Of a stretch of 64,000 nucleotides of DNA, positions 25,126 through 37,601 are shown piece by piece (the stretch's first letter is position 1; the number at the start of each line of letters is the position of its first letter). The stretch comes from Diphasiastrum complanatum. Its lineage: Eukaryota; Streptophyta; Lycopodiopsida; Lycopodiales; Lycopodiaceae. Under the pieces are notes generated by a model. It was not told where the DNA came from. It ran no database searches and was given only the letters and a program-made list of their open reading frames with translations. The stretch covers positions 53,278,728 to 53,342,727 of the forward strand of contig CM055098.1 of assembly GCA_029204225.1 (NCBI GenBank). The letters run 5' to 3'. Made by a program: the position numbers and the translations under genes.

Positions 25126-25261
25126 TTTCATAGATTGAAATCCGGTGACACAAGGCGAACACTGCAATGTGTCAAGCGTGATCTCATGTGTGCTTTCATA
25201 GATTGAAATCCGGTGACACAAGGCAAACACTACAATGTGTCTAGCGTAATCTCATGCGTGC
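25126..25261 (+). repeat. 68-bp tandem duplication
   Basis: Units 25126-25193 and 25194-25261 abut exactly and differ at about five positions. Each begins TTTCATAGATTGAAATCCGG. A partial third relative (TTCATAGAT...AAATCCG) lies just upstream, near 25098. The repeat is in the upstream region of the receptor kinase. Confidence 0.9.
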
Positions 25262-26539
25262 TAGTAAGCGACGATGCTTCCCCTGCGCCCCCCCCCTCTC
25301 CCCAAAAAAACCGGGTCGGCCAAGGTAGTCAAAATACGGAGAACATAATTGCATGCAAGTCTCAAGGGGGGGCGGGCCCAATGCTTGAGAAACCTTTTTT
25401 TAATTTATCCTCAAAAAGATTGCAATTATTAAGCCTTCTACATTCTTCGATAACTCATTGGTACAAAGGTTTGCATGCCTTTACAAAAAAACCCATCAAA
25501 AATCTTTTGATATTGAATTTTGAGAATAATGTGGATTTCATTACTATAATTTGTTGATTTTCTCAAGCTCGAGGAGAATGAGTGGCCCACCCTTGTCTAA
25601 CTTATGACTTCTAATTCCTTTGAGACTCACCAAGCAGGCCCTAAATATTTGAAAGCTGGGACCAATGGACCTTGTCAAACTATGCTTTCATATTTAATGA
25701 TGGTATGTCAATTCCTATCTTCATCAATCAATGGCTTTCACTCTTTTTCCTTTTGTGAGAATCTACACCACCATATGTGCTCTCTTTCCACAATCTACCC
25801 CCATATGGTGATGTCAATTCTTTTTTTCTTTACGATCTAACCCCATAACGTGAGAGTATATCTAACCAAAAATTGTAACCCTATAACGTGATGTCAACTT
25901 TTTGGTAAACTCAAACTCAACTATTTATCAAGATAGAACTTGGATCCCAAGGGGTTTGACAAGGTGGATGAATTTATGTTCAACAATGAAAAGGCTTGGG
26001 TTTGACGTTATGTGGCAAAAGCCCCTAATCACTATTTCACAGAAATATTTTCTTAGAACTTAATGGCATGAGTGGCATTAAATTTGAGTTTGAGGATGCC
26101 CACCACTACCTATTTCTCAAAAATCAAACCTAACTTTGTCATTTAAATCTAATTGATTGCAATTTTCAACCTGAAAGCATGGTGGATGAAATCTTGAAAA
26201 TATTGAGCCCTCATGGATGGAAACTAAAAATTATATCATGTAGCGATGTTACATATGCTTGACTTAACTTTCAAGTAAGACCTTTGCAACATGTATTAAG
26301 CAAGATAATATATGTTTATCAATATGCTATGAAGATTAATGGCTCATCCCTTTGTCATTTTAGGTCATGGCTATTGAATTGACTATTTTGAGAAATTATT
26401 GACATTGTACACCTTTTACTTTTTGGCCAAGATAGCCAAGAAGGAGCAAGAGGCTCCAAACATCCACTTGTTTAGTAGTCTGCAAAGGATGTGTACATTT
26501 CACTTTTCGTATTGCAATGGTATTACATCGCACTAGCAC
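25262..26539. other. Intergenic, no gene recognised
   Basis: A/T-rich with short C and G runs (25288-25310, 25365-25380). Open frames up to 114 codons show no domain. Confidence 0.55.
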
Positions 26540-26557
26540 CACTATTTGCGGTGGGAC

Positions 26558-26641
26558 CCAACGGGGTTGGCTCAACTGGTTAGCTTGGCATCCAAAGTTT
26601 CTTTGGTCCCAGGTTCGAGCCTCCCCTTGGAAACCAAGAAG
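26558..26641 (+). mobile_element. Short tRNA-like SINE, copy 1, with perfect 18-bp target duplication
   Basis: An 84-bp insert between two exact copies of CACTATTTGCGGTGGGAC (26540-26557 and 26642-26659). It contains a pol III A-box-like TGGCTCAACTGGTTAG and a B-box GGTTCGAGCC, with GGGG...CCCC bracketing a tRNA-like body, and ends in the small hairpin CTTGGAAACCAAG rather than poly(A). The long target duplication plus internal pol III boxes is the signature of a SINE. A free tRNA gene is unlikely because the body does not form a normal anticodon arm. Confidence 0.8.
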
Positions 26642-26659
26642 CACTATTTGCGGTGGGAC

Positions 26660-27830
<1,171 letters not shown>

Positions 27831-28015
27831 GACGATGATAGACATAACACTTTGTGTAATGAATTGTCCATGTCATCCTTTAGGATTTTTAGAAACATGT
27901 TGCTTATCGATTGAGAGAGAAAATGACAAAGGTGCTCAAGAAGGTGGGCTTGTCTTTTCTTTTCTTTCTAATGAATAGCCCTTCTACCTAATAGGTGAGA
28001 GGGGGGGAATGCCAA

Positions 28016-28780
28016 GATGGCAAAAGAATGGAAATTGCGGCTAGTCTAAAAGAATTGAAAAATAAGAAACATAAAAACAAGCAATTAAAAAAGGAAAAAT
28101 CATTGGAAAACAAAGAAGGATCTTCTTGATTTGGGTAGAAATCATCTGGGCAAATTGTTGATGAAGTAGAGCTCGCAGATGTCCCATCTTTGAAATTGAT
28201 CCAAACGCGAGGTACATGCCTTGCAACCAATTTGTGAGACTCCACCTCTCCATCCGCAAGACAAAATGGGTGGCTTTGAAGGTTGCGATAAAAGGTTCGA
28301 TAGACGGAAAGTTGTTCAAGGCTAAGTTTGAATTCCTTACTATGATCAAAACAGAACTCGTCAAAACAGTTATCCCATGTAGCAAGGACCATAGAAATCA
28401 GTTTGAGTATGTGACAATTCTTGGTTGCTTCTACTACCACCCGATTGGGCCTATCTTTATACTTTTGATAATAAAAAAATTGTAAATTGTGCTAGAAATC
28501 AACCTTCATCAACAACCCCTTTCTTGATGGAATGCGAGAAAAGTTGCAATGTCTCATGGTTAATACATTAGTACAAGACATACATCTCTTCATGAGGTGA
28601 TATGTAGGATCAACCCAGATGTGTTGAGTCATCACGAAATAAATCTCCAATACATGTGGGTCGATGAAGAACACCTTCTCCCACCATTTGGGTTGGATTT
28701 TGGCTAAGATGTGTTTTAGAGGGCATTGCTACAATTCGGAGGCTGGTAATCATGAGGTTATAACCCCCTCGGGTTGTAGG
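28016..28780 (-). pseudogene. Unidentified minus-strand coding remnant
   Basis: Two minus-strand frames can be read in series: one starting near 28674 (contains FFIDPHVLEIYFVMTQHIWVD) and one of 150 codons from 28440 (contains VYRTFYRNLQSHPF and a Ser/Thr-rich stretch). Plant-like codon use over about 700 bp with stops between suggests a decayed gene or transposon ORF. I do not recognise the family, and the tail becomes low-complexity Phe/Leu-rich. It may equally be chance. Confidence 0.3.
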
Positions 28781-28781
28781 A

Positions 28782-31240
28782 TCAAGAAAAGAGGTGAAGA
28801 AGATAGAAATGGAGCTGCACACTGGGGGTAAATGTTCCTGAAAACTTAGAAATGGAGCTGCACACTGGGGGTAAATGTTCAGCCTTTGCTAGTTGATAGG
28901 GTCTGCATTTAATAACATATGACTCAACATATGGCTTGAGCTTTGGCCAATAAAATTTCCTCTTAACCAAGTCTAGAGTCCTGTGTATACCGAGATGTCC
29001 TGCACATGGTATCTCATGACATTCAAACAAAATCTTACGTTTGAGCTCATCATCACCAGGTACGCAAAGTTTTCCATTCCAAAATAGCAATCCATCTCGA
29101 ATGCTGAACTGTTCCACAATCTTCTTATCTTTCTTAGTTAGTTGAGTCCCCTCTGTTTCTGACTCAACACTGTCCACATTTCTTTCGGTCTGAACAATGT
29201 TCCAAATGTGACCAAACTGGGACTCTGATTCATATTTTTCTCTCAGCAAAAGATATAGATTCGTAGAAATCTGGGTGAATGACAACTCGTTCAGTTCACT
29301 GATCCGACTAAGAGCATCTGCAACTTGATTAGAGCTGTCTCTTATGTAATGGATTTCGTGATCGAATTCTTTCATCAATTTAGCCCATCGAGCTTTTCTC
29401 CCTCGAAGATCATGTTGACTACAAAAATACTTAAGAGGCTGGTGATCCGTATACACTACAAACTTACTACCATACAAGTAGTGTCTCCAAGTTTTAAGTG
29501 CATGGATTACAACAAACAATTCCTTTCTCCGTGTAGTATAACACAACTAAGGACCAGTTGCTCTCAAACGCTAGTGGCCTATCCATTTGTAATAGAACCA
29601 CTCCAACTGCAACATCACTTGCATCCGTTCTCATGACCGTAAGGTAAATCTGGATTTGCAATTTGTAACACGGGAGTTTAAACAATCATTTTTTTAAGTT
29701 TCTCAAAATATTGATTCAATTTCTCATTCCAAACAACAGGGGGGACTAGGTTGATTCCTCTTTTTCTTTTTATTGACAATTCCATTTGTCATATTATTAA
29801 GCGGTGCTGCTAACGTAGCATAATCCTCAATAAATCTCTTGAAGAAAAGTGTAAAACCTAAAAATGACTTTACTTGCCTCACAGTTCCCGAAATTGGCCA
29901 CTCAATCACAATCTTAATTTTATCCTCGTCAATCTTGATCCCATTTACTGTGATCTTATGACTGAAATAAAGCAACTCTTGCTTAAAGATTTCACACTTG
30001 GACTCTTTAGCGTAGAGTAACACCCGACAGAGTTTCATCAAGACGATTTTAAAGTGTTCTACGTGTTCCACCAAGGATTTACTATAAACGAGAATGTTGT
30101 CTAAGAATACCATTACAAACTTCTCCAAATATGGACGAAACAAATCGTTCATCATTTGCTGGAACGTTGCTGGAGCATTCGTTAATCCAAATGGCATCAC
30201 TAAGAATTCATAATGAACAAATCTAGAACAAAATCATGTCTTTTGGAGATCTTCCGACTTAATTCTTATTTGATGGTACTCTGTCCTGAGATCTATCTTG
30301 GTGAAATACCGTGCTCCACCCAAGCGATCTACAAGGTCATCCATCCTGGTCAATGGATAATTATTTTTGATGGTCACTTTATTAAGACCCTTGTAATTCA
30401 CACACATCCGAAAACCTCCATCTTTCTTCGCTTTAAGAAGAACAGGAGCGCCCCATGGTCATTTACTAGGTTGTATATGTCCCATCCTCAAATAGTTTTC
30501 TATTTGATTTGAAATCTTTGTCTCCTCTTTCTGAGAGAACCTATAAGGTTGTCTAGAGGCAGGTTGACTTCTTGGAATTAACTCAATTATGTGGTCTACT
30601 AACCTAGACGGTGGTAAACCATGAGGTAATTAAGATGGAAAAACATCCCTAAATTCATTAATGATCTGTTCTTTCACTGCTTGTTCATGATCTAAATTCA
30701 CTGAGTTAAGAATTGCTGAGAATTCACAACCATTTCGATTCATTTCAGAAACATCCACAACTGGAATATCACATATTGAAAAAACTTCATACTCAGAATA
30801 ATCCAATGTCTCCATTTTATTAAATGTAGAAATCTGATCCAACGGACGTACAAAATTATTGTCAAATAATGTAACTACCTTATCACCCTCCTTGAAAGTG
30901 AGAACATGTTTCTCAAAATCAATTGACAGAGAAGGCGACTTACTAAATAACCACTCATAACCTAAGATTAAATCAGTACGAGCTAGGTCTAAAACATGAA
31001 AATTAACTAGTTCCGTGTGTCCTTGCATCAACACTGGGAGCTTCGGGACTTTTATGTTCCAAGTCTCCAACTCTGCTCTTGAATCTAGATCAACTTTATA
31101 TCTATGATTGTTGGCTTCAGTTTTCAAGCTGAGTTTCTACACGAGACGAGAATTAATAAAATTATGAATTGAATCACTGTCCAATAAAATACTCACTTCT
31201 TGATCTTCAACTATGCCAATTAAACGGAATCGAAAATGCA
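28782..31240 (-). pseudogene. Ty3/gypsy element G3: protease-RT-RNase H-integrase remnant
   Basis: Read from right to left: a protease motif LLDSDSIHNF near 31170 (family D-S-G changed to D-S-D), then 31127-30630 (the rest of the protease region, GYEWL, ending before RT), a frameshifted RT N-part (30600-30210; [17 protein letters not shown]), RT 30200-29724 with FLDNI in place of the usual FLDDI, and 29546-28782 with RNase H (TDHQPL, VADALSR) and the integrase zinc finger H-H-C region. It lacks gag, the integrase core, any chromodomain and both LTRs. Several frameshifts separate the frames. The RT sequence resembles element G2 at 39-42 kb, so it is the same broad lineage. Not functional. Confidence 0.88.
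28804..28880 (+). repeat. 34-bp direct repeat inside the gypsy remnant
   Basis: TAGAAATGGAGCTGCACACT plus 14 more bases occurs at 28804-28837 and again at 28847-28880, 43 bp apart. It duplicates part of the integrase-coding region just where that reading frame decays. Confidence 0.9.
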
Positions 31241-31245
31241 ATTTG

Positions 31246-31357
31246 GTAAGTAACTAGTTTACTTTTGCCTGAGCACAATAATCTGTTTCTCTGTTCCGAG
31301 TATTTTTTAACAATTGGATTGAGCATTTTTTAATCATTTTTTTCTTATTAATTGCAG
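31246..31357 (+). other. Possible 112-nt intron upstream of the methyltransferase-like exon
   Basis: GTAAGT at 31246 and the polypyrimidine-CAG at 31357 would make a good small intron. However, the sequence left of 31246 is antisense to the gypsy G3 protease region, so the donor may be accidental and only the acceptor is trusted. Confidence 0.35.
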
Positions 31358-32072
31358 GTATAAGCCAGATATAAGAAATTCTGGTGGAGCTCGACTTTGT
31401 TATGAGATTGAATATCTCTCTATCGACTACTTTTCAACCGATGGAAAGAGGTCAATGCTACATTACAACACTGCAGGAAGTATTGATTTTGACAACCATT
31501 TCGAATTTCCTGTAGTGACAAAAAAATTAAAAAATCCCTTGACTGGTTTTGTGGCTTCTCCATACCAAAAGCCACAACTTGTAAATAAACTAATAGACAT
31601 GTTTTCTCATCTAGCCGACTGGATTTTGGATTTGTTTAGTGGAAGCCGGACAACCAGTGCATGTGCTGTCCAAAAAGGAAGACATGTGGCTACTGTAGAG
31701 CTAGATGAGAGTTTGGTAAGTTTTATTAAAATGAGATTAATGGGAGTTTCAGTTTTGCCAAACGAGTTTCAAGAAGTGGGTAAACTAGGCCCCTCCAAAG
31801 ATAGTGTTGCTCCACTTTGTAAAGAGCCCCAACCACCTGCTAGTGGCATTGTAGGTAGTGAAGGTGACCTAGCAGAGGTGGTTGAACAAACTTACAATGT
31901 TGTAGTAGAAGTCATTACACAGGAACAATCTACTGCTCAAGTAGATGTAAATCCTATAAAGGCTGCTAGTCCTTACCCAAATGATTTGGTCGAAATTTTT
32001 TTACTACAGTATACAAATATTTCTCACAATTTCACTTATACAGTGAATACTTTTATCTTTAAAAAAGGATGA
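31358..32072 (+). CDS. C-terminal exon resembling an N4-cytosine/N6-adenine DNA methyltransferase
   Basis: A strong acceptor (TTTTTTTCTTATTAATTGCAG ending 31357) opens a frame of 237 codons. Counting from the Met at 31455: KP-x-x-L at 39-42 fits motif X; ILDLFSGSRTTSACAV at 57-72 fits motif I (D-x-F-x-G-x-G) of SAM-dependent amino-methyltransferases; VATVELDES at 78-86 fits the acidic end of the next strand; a helix with FIKMRL follows. Motif X then motif I near the C-terminus matches bacterial-type enzymes in which the catalytic (S/D)PPY motif IV lies upstream, here in exons not found. The last Gly of motif I is Arg (codon 31647-31649), which should hurt SAM binding. The tail after residue 100 is unfamiliar. 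It could be a host gene fragment, a pseudogene or transposon cargo. Confidence 0.55.
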
Positions 32073-33639
32073 GTACTAAGTTTGATTATTTTTGGAAATT
32101 GTTAATTTTTAAACATCTTTGTGTTGTTTAAGTTTACTATTTATTCAAATTGGTTGGTTAGACAACTATTTTAAATTTTGCACTTAATCATTTTTTTAAG
32201 TAACTTACTAATTATTCATATTACTTAGTTATACAAATATTTTTTAATTTTCCACTTGAATCATGTTTTTACATGCCAAGATATTGAGAAAAAAAAATTT
32301 AACAAGCTTTTTGAAGATATTATATATTGCAATTGTTTTTAAAAAAAAGCAAACATTATAATGTTCTAAAATTTTGAATTCACTTAATTTAACAGTTATT
32401 CACAACTAATGTTTATATCATTTTAACAAAATTAACCTAAAGTTTTAAAAATATCTTGCATCACAATCTAAATTTTAAATTTTTGCAAAATGTAGCAGAG
32501 TTCAAATCGTTTTTTTTTTCTTCTATTCGAAGTTTCAAAATTTATGAAAATTTTAAAAAATCTTAAAATCTTAAAAAACAAATGGGTCTTTCGCTTCAAA
32601 AGATGTTGCATTTAATGAAGGTGGGGATGAATATGTGTTAGAGGGGGGAAATGGTAGAAGTTTTTACAAAACAAAGAAAAAGTGGAATGTATATGCCAGA
32701 GAGAAATTCAAAGGTGGAATGGTGAGCAGAATTAAAAGAAAATAAGAAACATAAAGAAAAATCTTGAACAAGAAATTTTTTACAAACAACTACAAGTGTA
32801 AAACATTTTATAATTTTCATCTAAAAGTTGATATGCCCTCTCGATGTTGTCTTTGGAGAGGTCATGGCACTTAAGTCAGAGTGGTTGGATAGCATTATGC
32901 CAAGTTGATGGAAAATCAACATGGAGTGGTACTCCAACTCTAGAGTAATATTGTTGCTAGGAGCCATGCTTAATTGGGTGTCTTGGGTCATGGCTTGATC
33001 CTTGGCAACAATTATTTGCTCAAGGGTTTAAACGCCAACAAGGAAGAGGGTGATGTAAGGCTTAAACTAGTCTCTTCAAAAGAAGAAGTGGCAGTTGTCA
33101 CTAGTTGCCTCTTTCAAAGCCTAAACTACGTCCGATATGGGATTAAAACTACAATGAATCCTAGAAAATGTATGGGAATGGTACATCTAACTCTACTCCT
33201 ACTTCTTGGCTGTTTTTGGGCGTCGTACCCTTCATAGCTCTTGGTCTCTCTTGGGTTCTAAGGCTTAGCGTAAGGAGAATCTACCTACTTTGGCCTAAAG
33301 CTCTTGGTATGGATCTAACAAGAAAATTATGCACCAATCTGCACAAAAAAACAATAAAAATCAAAACGAGGTTTTTGTAGAAAACTTGAAAAAATTTGAC
33401 AAATTTCGAAAAATCAATAGAAATCAATGTTTGGAGTGTGGAAAAAAGACTCTAATTAGTGATTTGAGGTCACAACCTGGTAGCGCCTCAGATGGATGTG
33501 AATTGGAAGTGTTTAGAGTTGATTTGGTGATCGAGTAGAAATTCTGAAAACCGTTCTAATAAGAGACCAATTTGTAAAGAACTACAGAAGTAACAACAAG
33601 GAAGAACGGTAAAAGAAAGAAAACCATGTTCACAGATTC
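32073..33639. other. AT-rich spacer, no gene
   Basis: From 32073 to about 32620 it is extremely A/T-rich (runs of A and T), fitting 3' flank or intron of the methyltransferase-like gene. From 32650 to 33540 composition is normal, with short frames up to 96 codons and no domain. Copia B coding sequence becomes recognisable from about 33640. Confidence 0.55.
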
Positions 33640-36600
33640 AGTGGAATCTGTGAACAACAAAGAACTCTTGTAAACTGTTCGAGGAAGATTCTGATAACTA
33701 GTTGCTAAAGGCAACAGAGAAGGAACCACTTGAACATTCAAACTCGAATCGAACAAGCCAATCAAGCTCAAGAATCGACAGATATACTGTGGCACAAGAG
33801 GCTATGTCACATGAACATGGAAGCCTTGTACCAAGCCAACAAGAGTCAAAGAATTGAAGGAGTCGAAATCAAAAGTAGAGATATTCGAACTACCTGTGAA
33901 TCCTATCTTAAAGGCAAGATGACTAGAACACCTTTTAGTAAGGATGTTTATAAAGCAGCTAAGGTAATGAATGATGTAGCTCTCAACTATTGTGGGGTAT
34001 TTTATCAAGAGTTTCATTGACAACCCTCAAATGTGCTCAATTTTTCCGTAACCATCTTGAAATTTGATACAAAAATGTGAGGGTTTTGAGATATTCTCTT
34101 GTATGTGAAAATATATTTAATCTTGACAACATATTCTAAAGATTGACAAGAGAGTCCCAAAGCATTGTAGCATAAAATTTTAGACGATTGTTGCAAAATT
34201 ATTTGAAATTGTGCATTCAGATATTTGTGGACCATTCAGAGTATTGTCATTGGGTGATGCAAAGTATTTCATTACGTTTATTGTTGACTTTAGCAAATTC
34301 GTTGTAGTATAATTTATACGTACAAAATCTGAAGCTTTCGAAAAATTTGTTGAGCATACGAATTGGGCTGAGAAACAGACATACAATAAGTTCAAGCAGA
34401 TTCACACAGATCGTGGAGGTGAGTACATTTCCAATAAATTCAAAGCTTACTTTACTGATCGAGATATTATGCATACTAAGACTGCATCATACACACCTCA
34501 TCTCAATGGAATAGTTGAATGACAAAATCATACATTGATGGAAGCTGCTAGGTGTATGATGGCTCATGCAAAAGCACCAAAACAGTTGTGGGCAGAAGTA
34601 GTGGCTACATCGAATTATCTTCAGAATCGTATTTTGAAATCGCGAATACCGGGTAAAACTCCTCATGAGATATGATGGAAGTCGAAGCCAAATCTAGCAC
34701 ATGTTTGAACATTCGGATGCGCAGTCTATATGCATATACCAGAAGGTTTTTTGGTAGGATTCGAGTTACATTCGTCATATTGTCGTGTCTATGTACTCAA
34801 AACTAGCAGAATAAAAATTGTTCAAGATGTCAAATTCGATGAGTCGAAATGCATAGCAGACAGTGATCTAGTCGGCTATGAAAATCTCAAAAGCTATTAT
34901 GAGCTACCAATGACGACAGAAGTAAAACAAGCAGAAGATGAAAGAGAATTACCAGATTCAGAGGGAGGTCAAGATCGAGTACCTGACAAACTTGAATCAC
35001 CAGCTCGAATTCCAGCAAACAAGGTCGAATCAGAATCAAACTCAAAACCTGCAAAATCGAACTCGAAACCACTTGTGAGAAGATCTGACAAACAACGAAA
35101 ACTACCATAAAGGTATGGTCAGGATGTTTTTAATACAACCATCGAATTTTGTGGTTTCTCTGACGAACCTCAAACATTTGAGAAAGTTATTGATGGACAA
35201 GATAAACATCATTGGATTCAAGCAATGGAGGACGACATGTCATCAATGTATAAGAATAATGTATGGACACTTGCACCTATTCCTGTTGGCAGAAAACTAG
35301 TTAAATGCAAGTGGGTCTACAAGATCAAAACATGTCTGATGGAGAGAACATCAGATACAAAGCAAGGTTGGTTGCTAAAGGATTTTCGCAGAAGTATGGA
35401 ATCGACTACACTGATACTTTCTCACCGATAGTCAAACATACATCAATTCGCTTGTTATTCGCATATGCAGTGGCTCATGATCTGAAAATCCATATTGTGG
35501 ATAAGAAGACTGCTTTTTTGCATGCAAAATTGGAAGAAGACTTATTCATGGACCAACCACTTGGTTTTGTAAGCCAAGAATATCCAAAATACATGTCACA
35601 TGAATAAAAGAATTTATGGTCTGAAATAAGTAGCAAGACAATGGTATAGAAAGAAGGACGATTGAATCAAATGTCTATATAAAGAATGTCCAAATTGAAA
35701 TAATCATTCTAGCTGTCTATGTTGATGACACACTTAACTTCTCAAGAAGAGATAAGTTAATTTCAGATGTCAAAAGAGACATTTTTGAAATATTTGAGAC
35801 TGCTGATCTAGGAAAATCTATCTAGGCTTGCAGATCCAAAGAGACTTTGAAGGTGGTAAGTCGTATCTGCACCAACAAAAATATACTCAAAAGATCATTG
35901 AAAACTTCAACATGCTCGAATGCAAAGGTGTGCATACTCCCATGATACCTGGAACAATACTGAGCAAGACAGATTGTCTGCAGACTCTCGAGGAAGAGAA
36001 GCGAATGGCCAATACACCCTATCGTTGGTTGATTGGATCATTGTTATATCTAGCAGAACAACACTAGACCTGATATAGTGTTTGCAGTATACAAGTTGAG
36101 CCAATATAATCAAAACCCAGAATCATTGCATTGGAAGTTAGCAATGAGAGTACTACAATATCTCCAGGAAACAAAAGACTATGCACTGTGTTATTTGAAG
36201 GAAGATGGATTTCAGATCGAATCTTACAGTGACGCAAGTTGGGCATCCATGAAGGATGATAGCAAAAGTATTTTAGGAGGTTGTACTCTAATATCCTACG
36301 CGTCCATACTTTGGATAAGCAAGAAGCAAACAACAGTAGCTCAATCTTCATGTGAAGCGGAATATGTAGCAACCAAGATGGCAAACGAGCTGATTTGGAT
36401 CAAACAGATGTTGGAAGGATTTGATGATACTATTTATGAATCTTACATCTTGTTAATGGATAACACTTTAGCAAACTATCTAACGAAGGATCTTGTATTT
36501 CACCACATAGCTATCAAGTATCATGTTATTCGGGACTTAGTTGAGAAGAAGATACTTAAGACAGTCTTCATACCCACAGAGAAAATGACAGCTGATATCT

Positions 36601-36683
36601 TTACAAATCCACTCAGTAAAGCTTTGTTCGAGAAGCAACAAAGAAGATTGGGGTTAATCCAACTGTCCACTTTGAGAGGGAGC
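33640..36683 (+). pseudogene. Copia family B, unit 1: integrase-RT-RNase H remnant
   Basis: In order: pre-integrase motif LWHKRLCHMN (about 33790); integrase core, with HSDICGPF near 34215 and TDRGGEY near 34408; the RT N-part (KCKWVYK near 35305, then, in another frame, [21 protein letters not shown] from 35350); the RT catalytic YVDD near 35720; the RT C-part 35828-36066; and RNase H 36078-36697 (YSDASWAS, SSCEAEY). Many in-frame stops and frameshifts; gag and protease are missing. It ends in the purine run GAGAGGGAGC immediately before the LTR at 36684. A 12-bp hairpin (33628-33655) lies at its left edge. Confidence 0.9.
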
Positions 36684-37492
36684 TCTAGCCTCACCTGATC
36701 AAATAGATCTCAATTCTACTAACAAAATGCACAATTTACTTGACAAAGGATGAGAAAGAAATGAACAGGAATTTGAAACATTTCTATTCGTGGACAACTC
36801 GAAAGATTCGTGAAAGATTCTCGAAAGATTCACGAAATTTATCTTGCAGCCAACTTGAAAGATTTGCGAAAGATGCTCGAAAGATTTGTAAACAAAATCT
36901 TGTCACAAAATATCTTGTTTCTTGTTCAATCCTCAGATGTCGCGAAATTGTCGCAAACAATTCACGAAATATTTTGGATTTTTTTTCAAGCTCAAAATTG
37001 TCATCTGTCGCGAATAATTCGCAAAACATAGTTGTAACGAAGAGACAGACTGTCGCAAAATATTCGCGAACAAAAATTATTCGACCTTGGAAACAGGGCA
37101 TCTATTTGAATATCAACCATCGTAAATGATTAGATCTACTGTTACAGACTTAAAAGGCCAAAAGACCTGTCCTGTAGCAATATAAATACACGTGCACTAC
37201 TTGTTGTAAGTCACTCACTCAGTCAGAGACACAACAACGAGATAAGACAACAAAAGATGTATATTGATGATTCAGATTTAGAATTATAAAAATTTGTCTT
37301 TGATCAATAGTTTCTTATTGTCTAAAATTGTCTAAAGTTGTCTCTTAATTTTGCACGTTTATCAATCAAGGCAAAAACTGTTCTATTAGTACGTAGATCA
37401 GAAACAGACCCATTGAAGACACTGATATTAGTTTGATTTATTCAAACTTTCATCGTGTTCTCTGAGGAAGAATTGTTACCATTTATCCTATA
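36684..37492 (+). repeat. Copia B LTR shared between unit 1 and unit 2
   Basis: It follows the polypurine tract of unit 1 (TCTAG where the 45182 copy has TGTAG) and ends ...TTTATCCTATA (the other copy ends CTACA), directly before a primer-binding site. It aligns along its whole length with the split LTR at 45182-51060. U3 is packed with TTCGCGAA/GAAAGATTCG motifs. The TATA box AATATAAATA is near 37179. Confidence 0.88.
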
Positions 37493-37493
37493 G

Positions 37494-37505
37494 TGGTATC
37501 AGAGC
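37494..37505 (+). other. Primer-binding site of copia B unit 2
   Basis: TGGTATCAGAGC, complementary to the 3' end of initiator tRNA-Met, lies one base after the LTR end. It shows that a second element's interior starts here. Confidence 0.9.
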
Positions 37506-37601
37506 AAGTCAGAGTCGATACAGTGGTATCTTCACATCCCTCTCAGCATTCTTCATACATCCATCAACAAGCCGCATTTGGAGTTGTTCAAAAAATAGAA
37601 G

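Noticed and set aside
26558..26641. Functional tRNA gene
   Set aside because: A- and B-box-like motifs are present, but the body is too short and lacks a normal anticodon stem-loop, and it is bracketed by an 18-bp target duplication, so SINE is the better call.
31715..31722. GTAAGT inside the methyltransferase-like exon as a splice donor
   Set aside because: The frame continues past it through the expected helix (FIKMRL), so read-through coding fits better.
36784..37101. 105-codon minus-strand frame and 129-codon plus-strand frame in the copia B LTR
   Set aside because: Both are inside the LTR U3 and follow its repeated TTCGCGAA motifs; the homologous LTR at 45 kb shows similar shadows.
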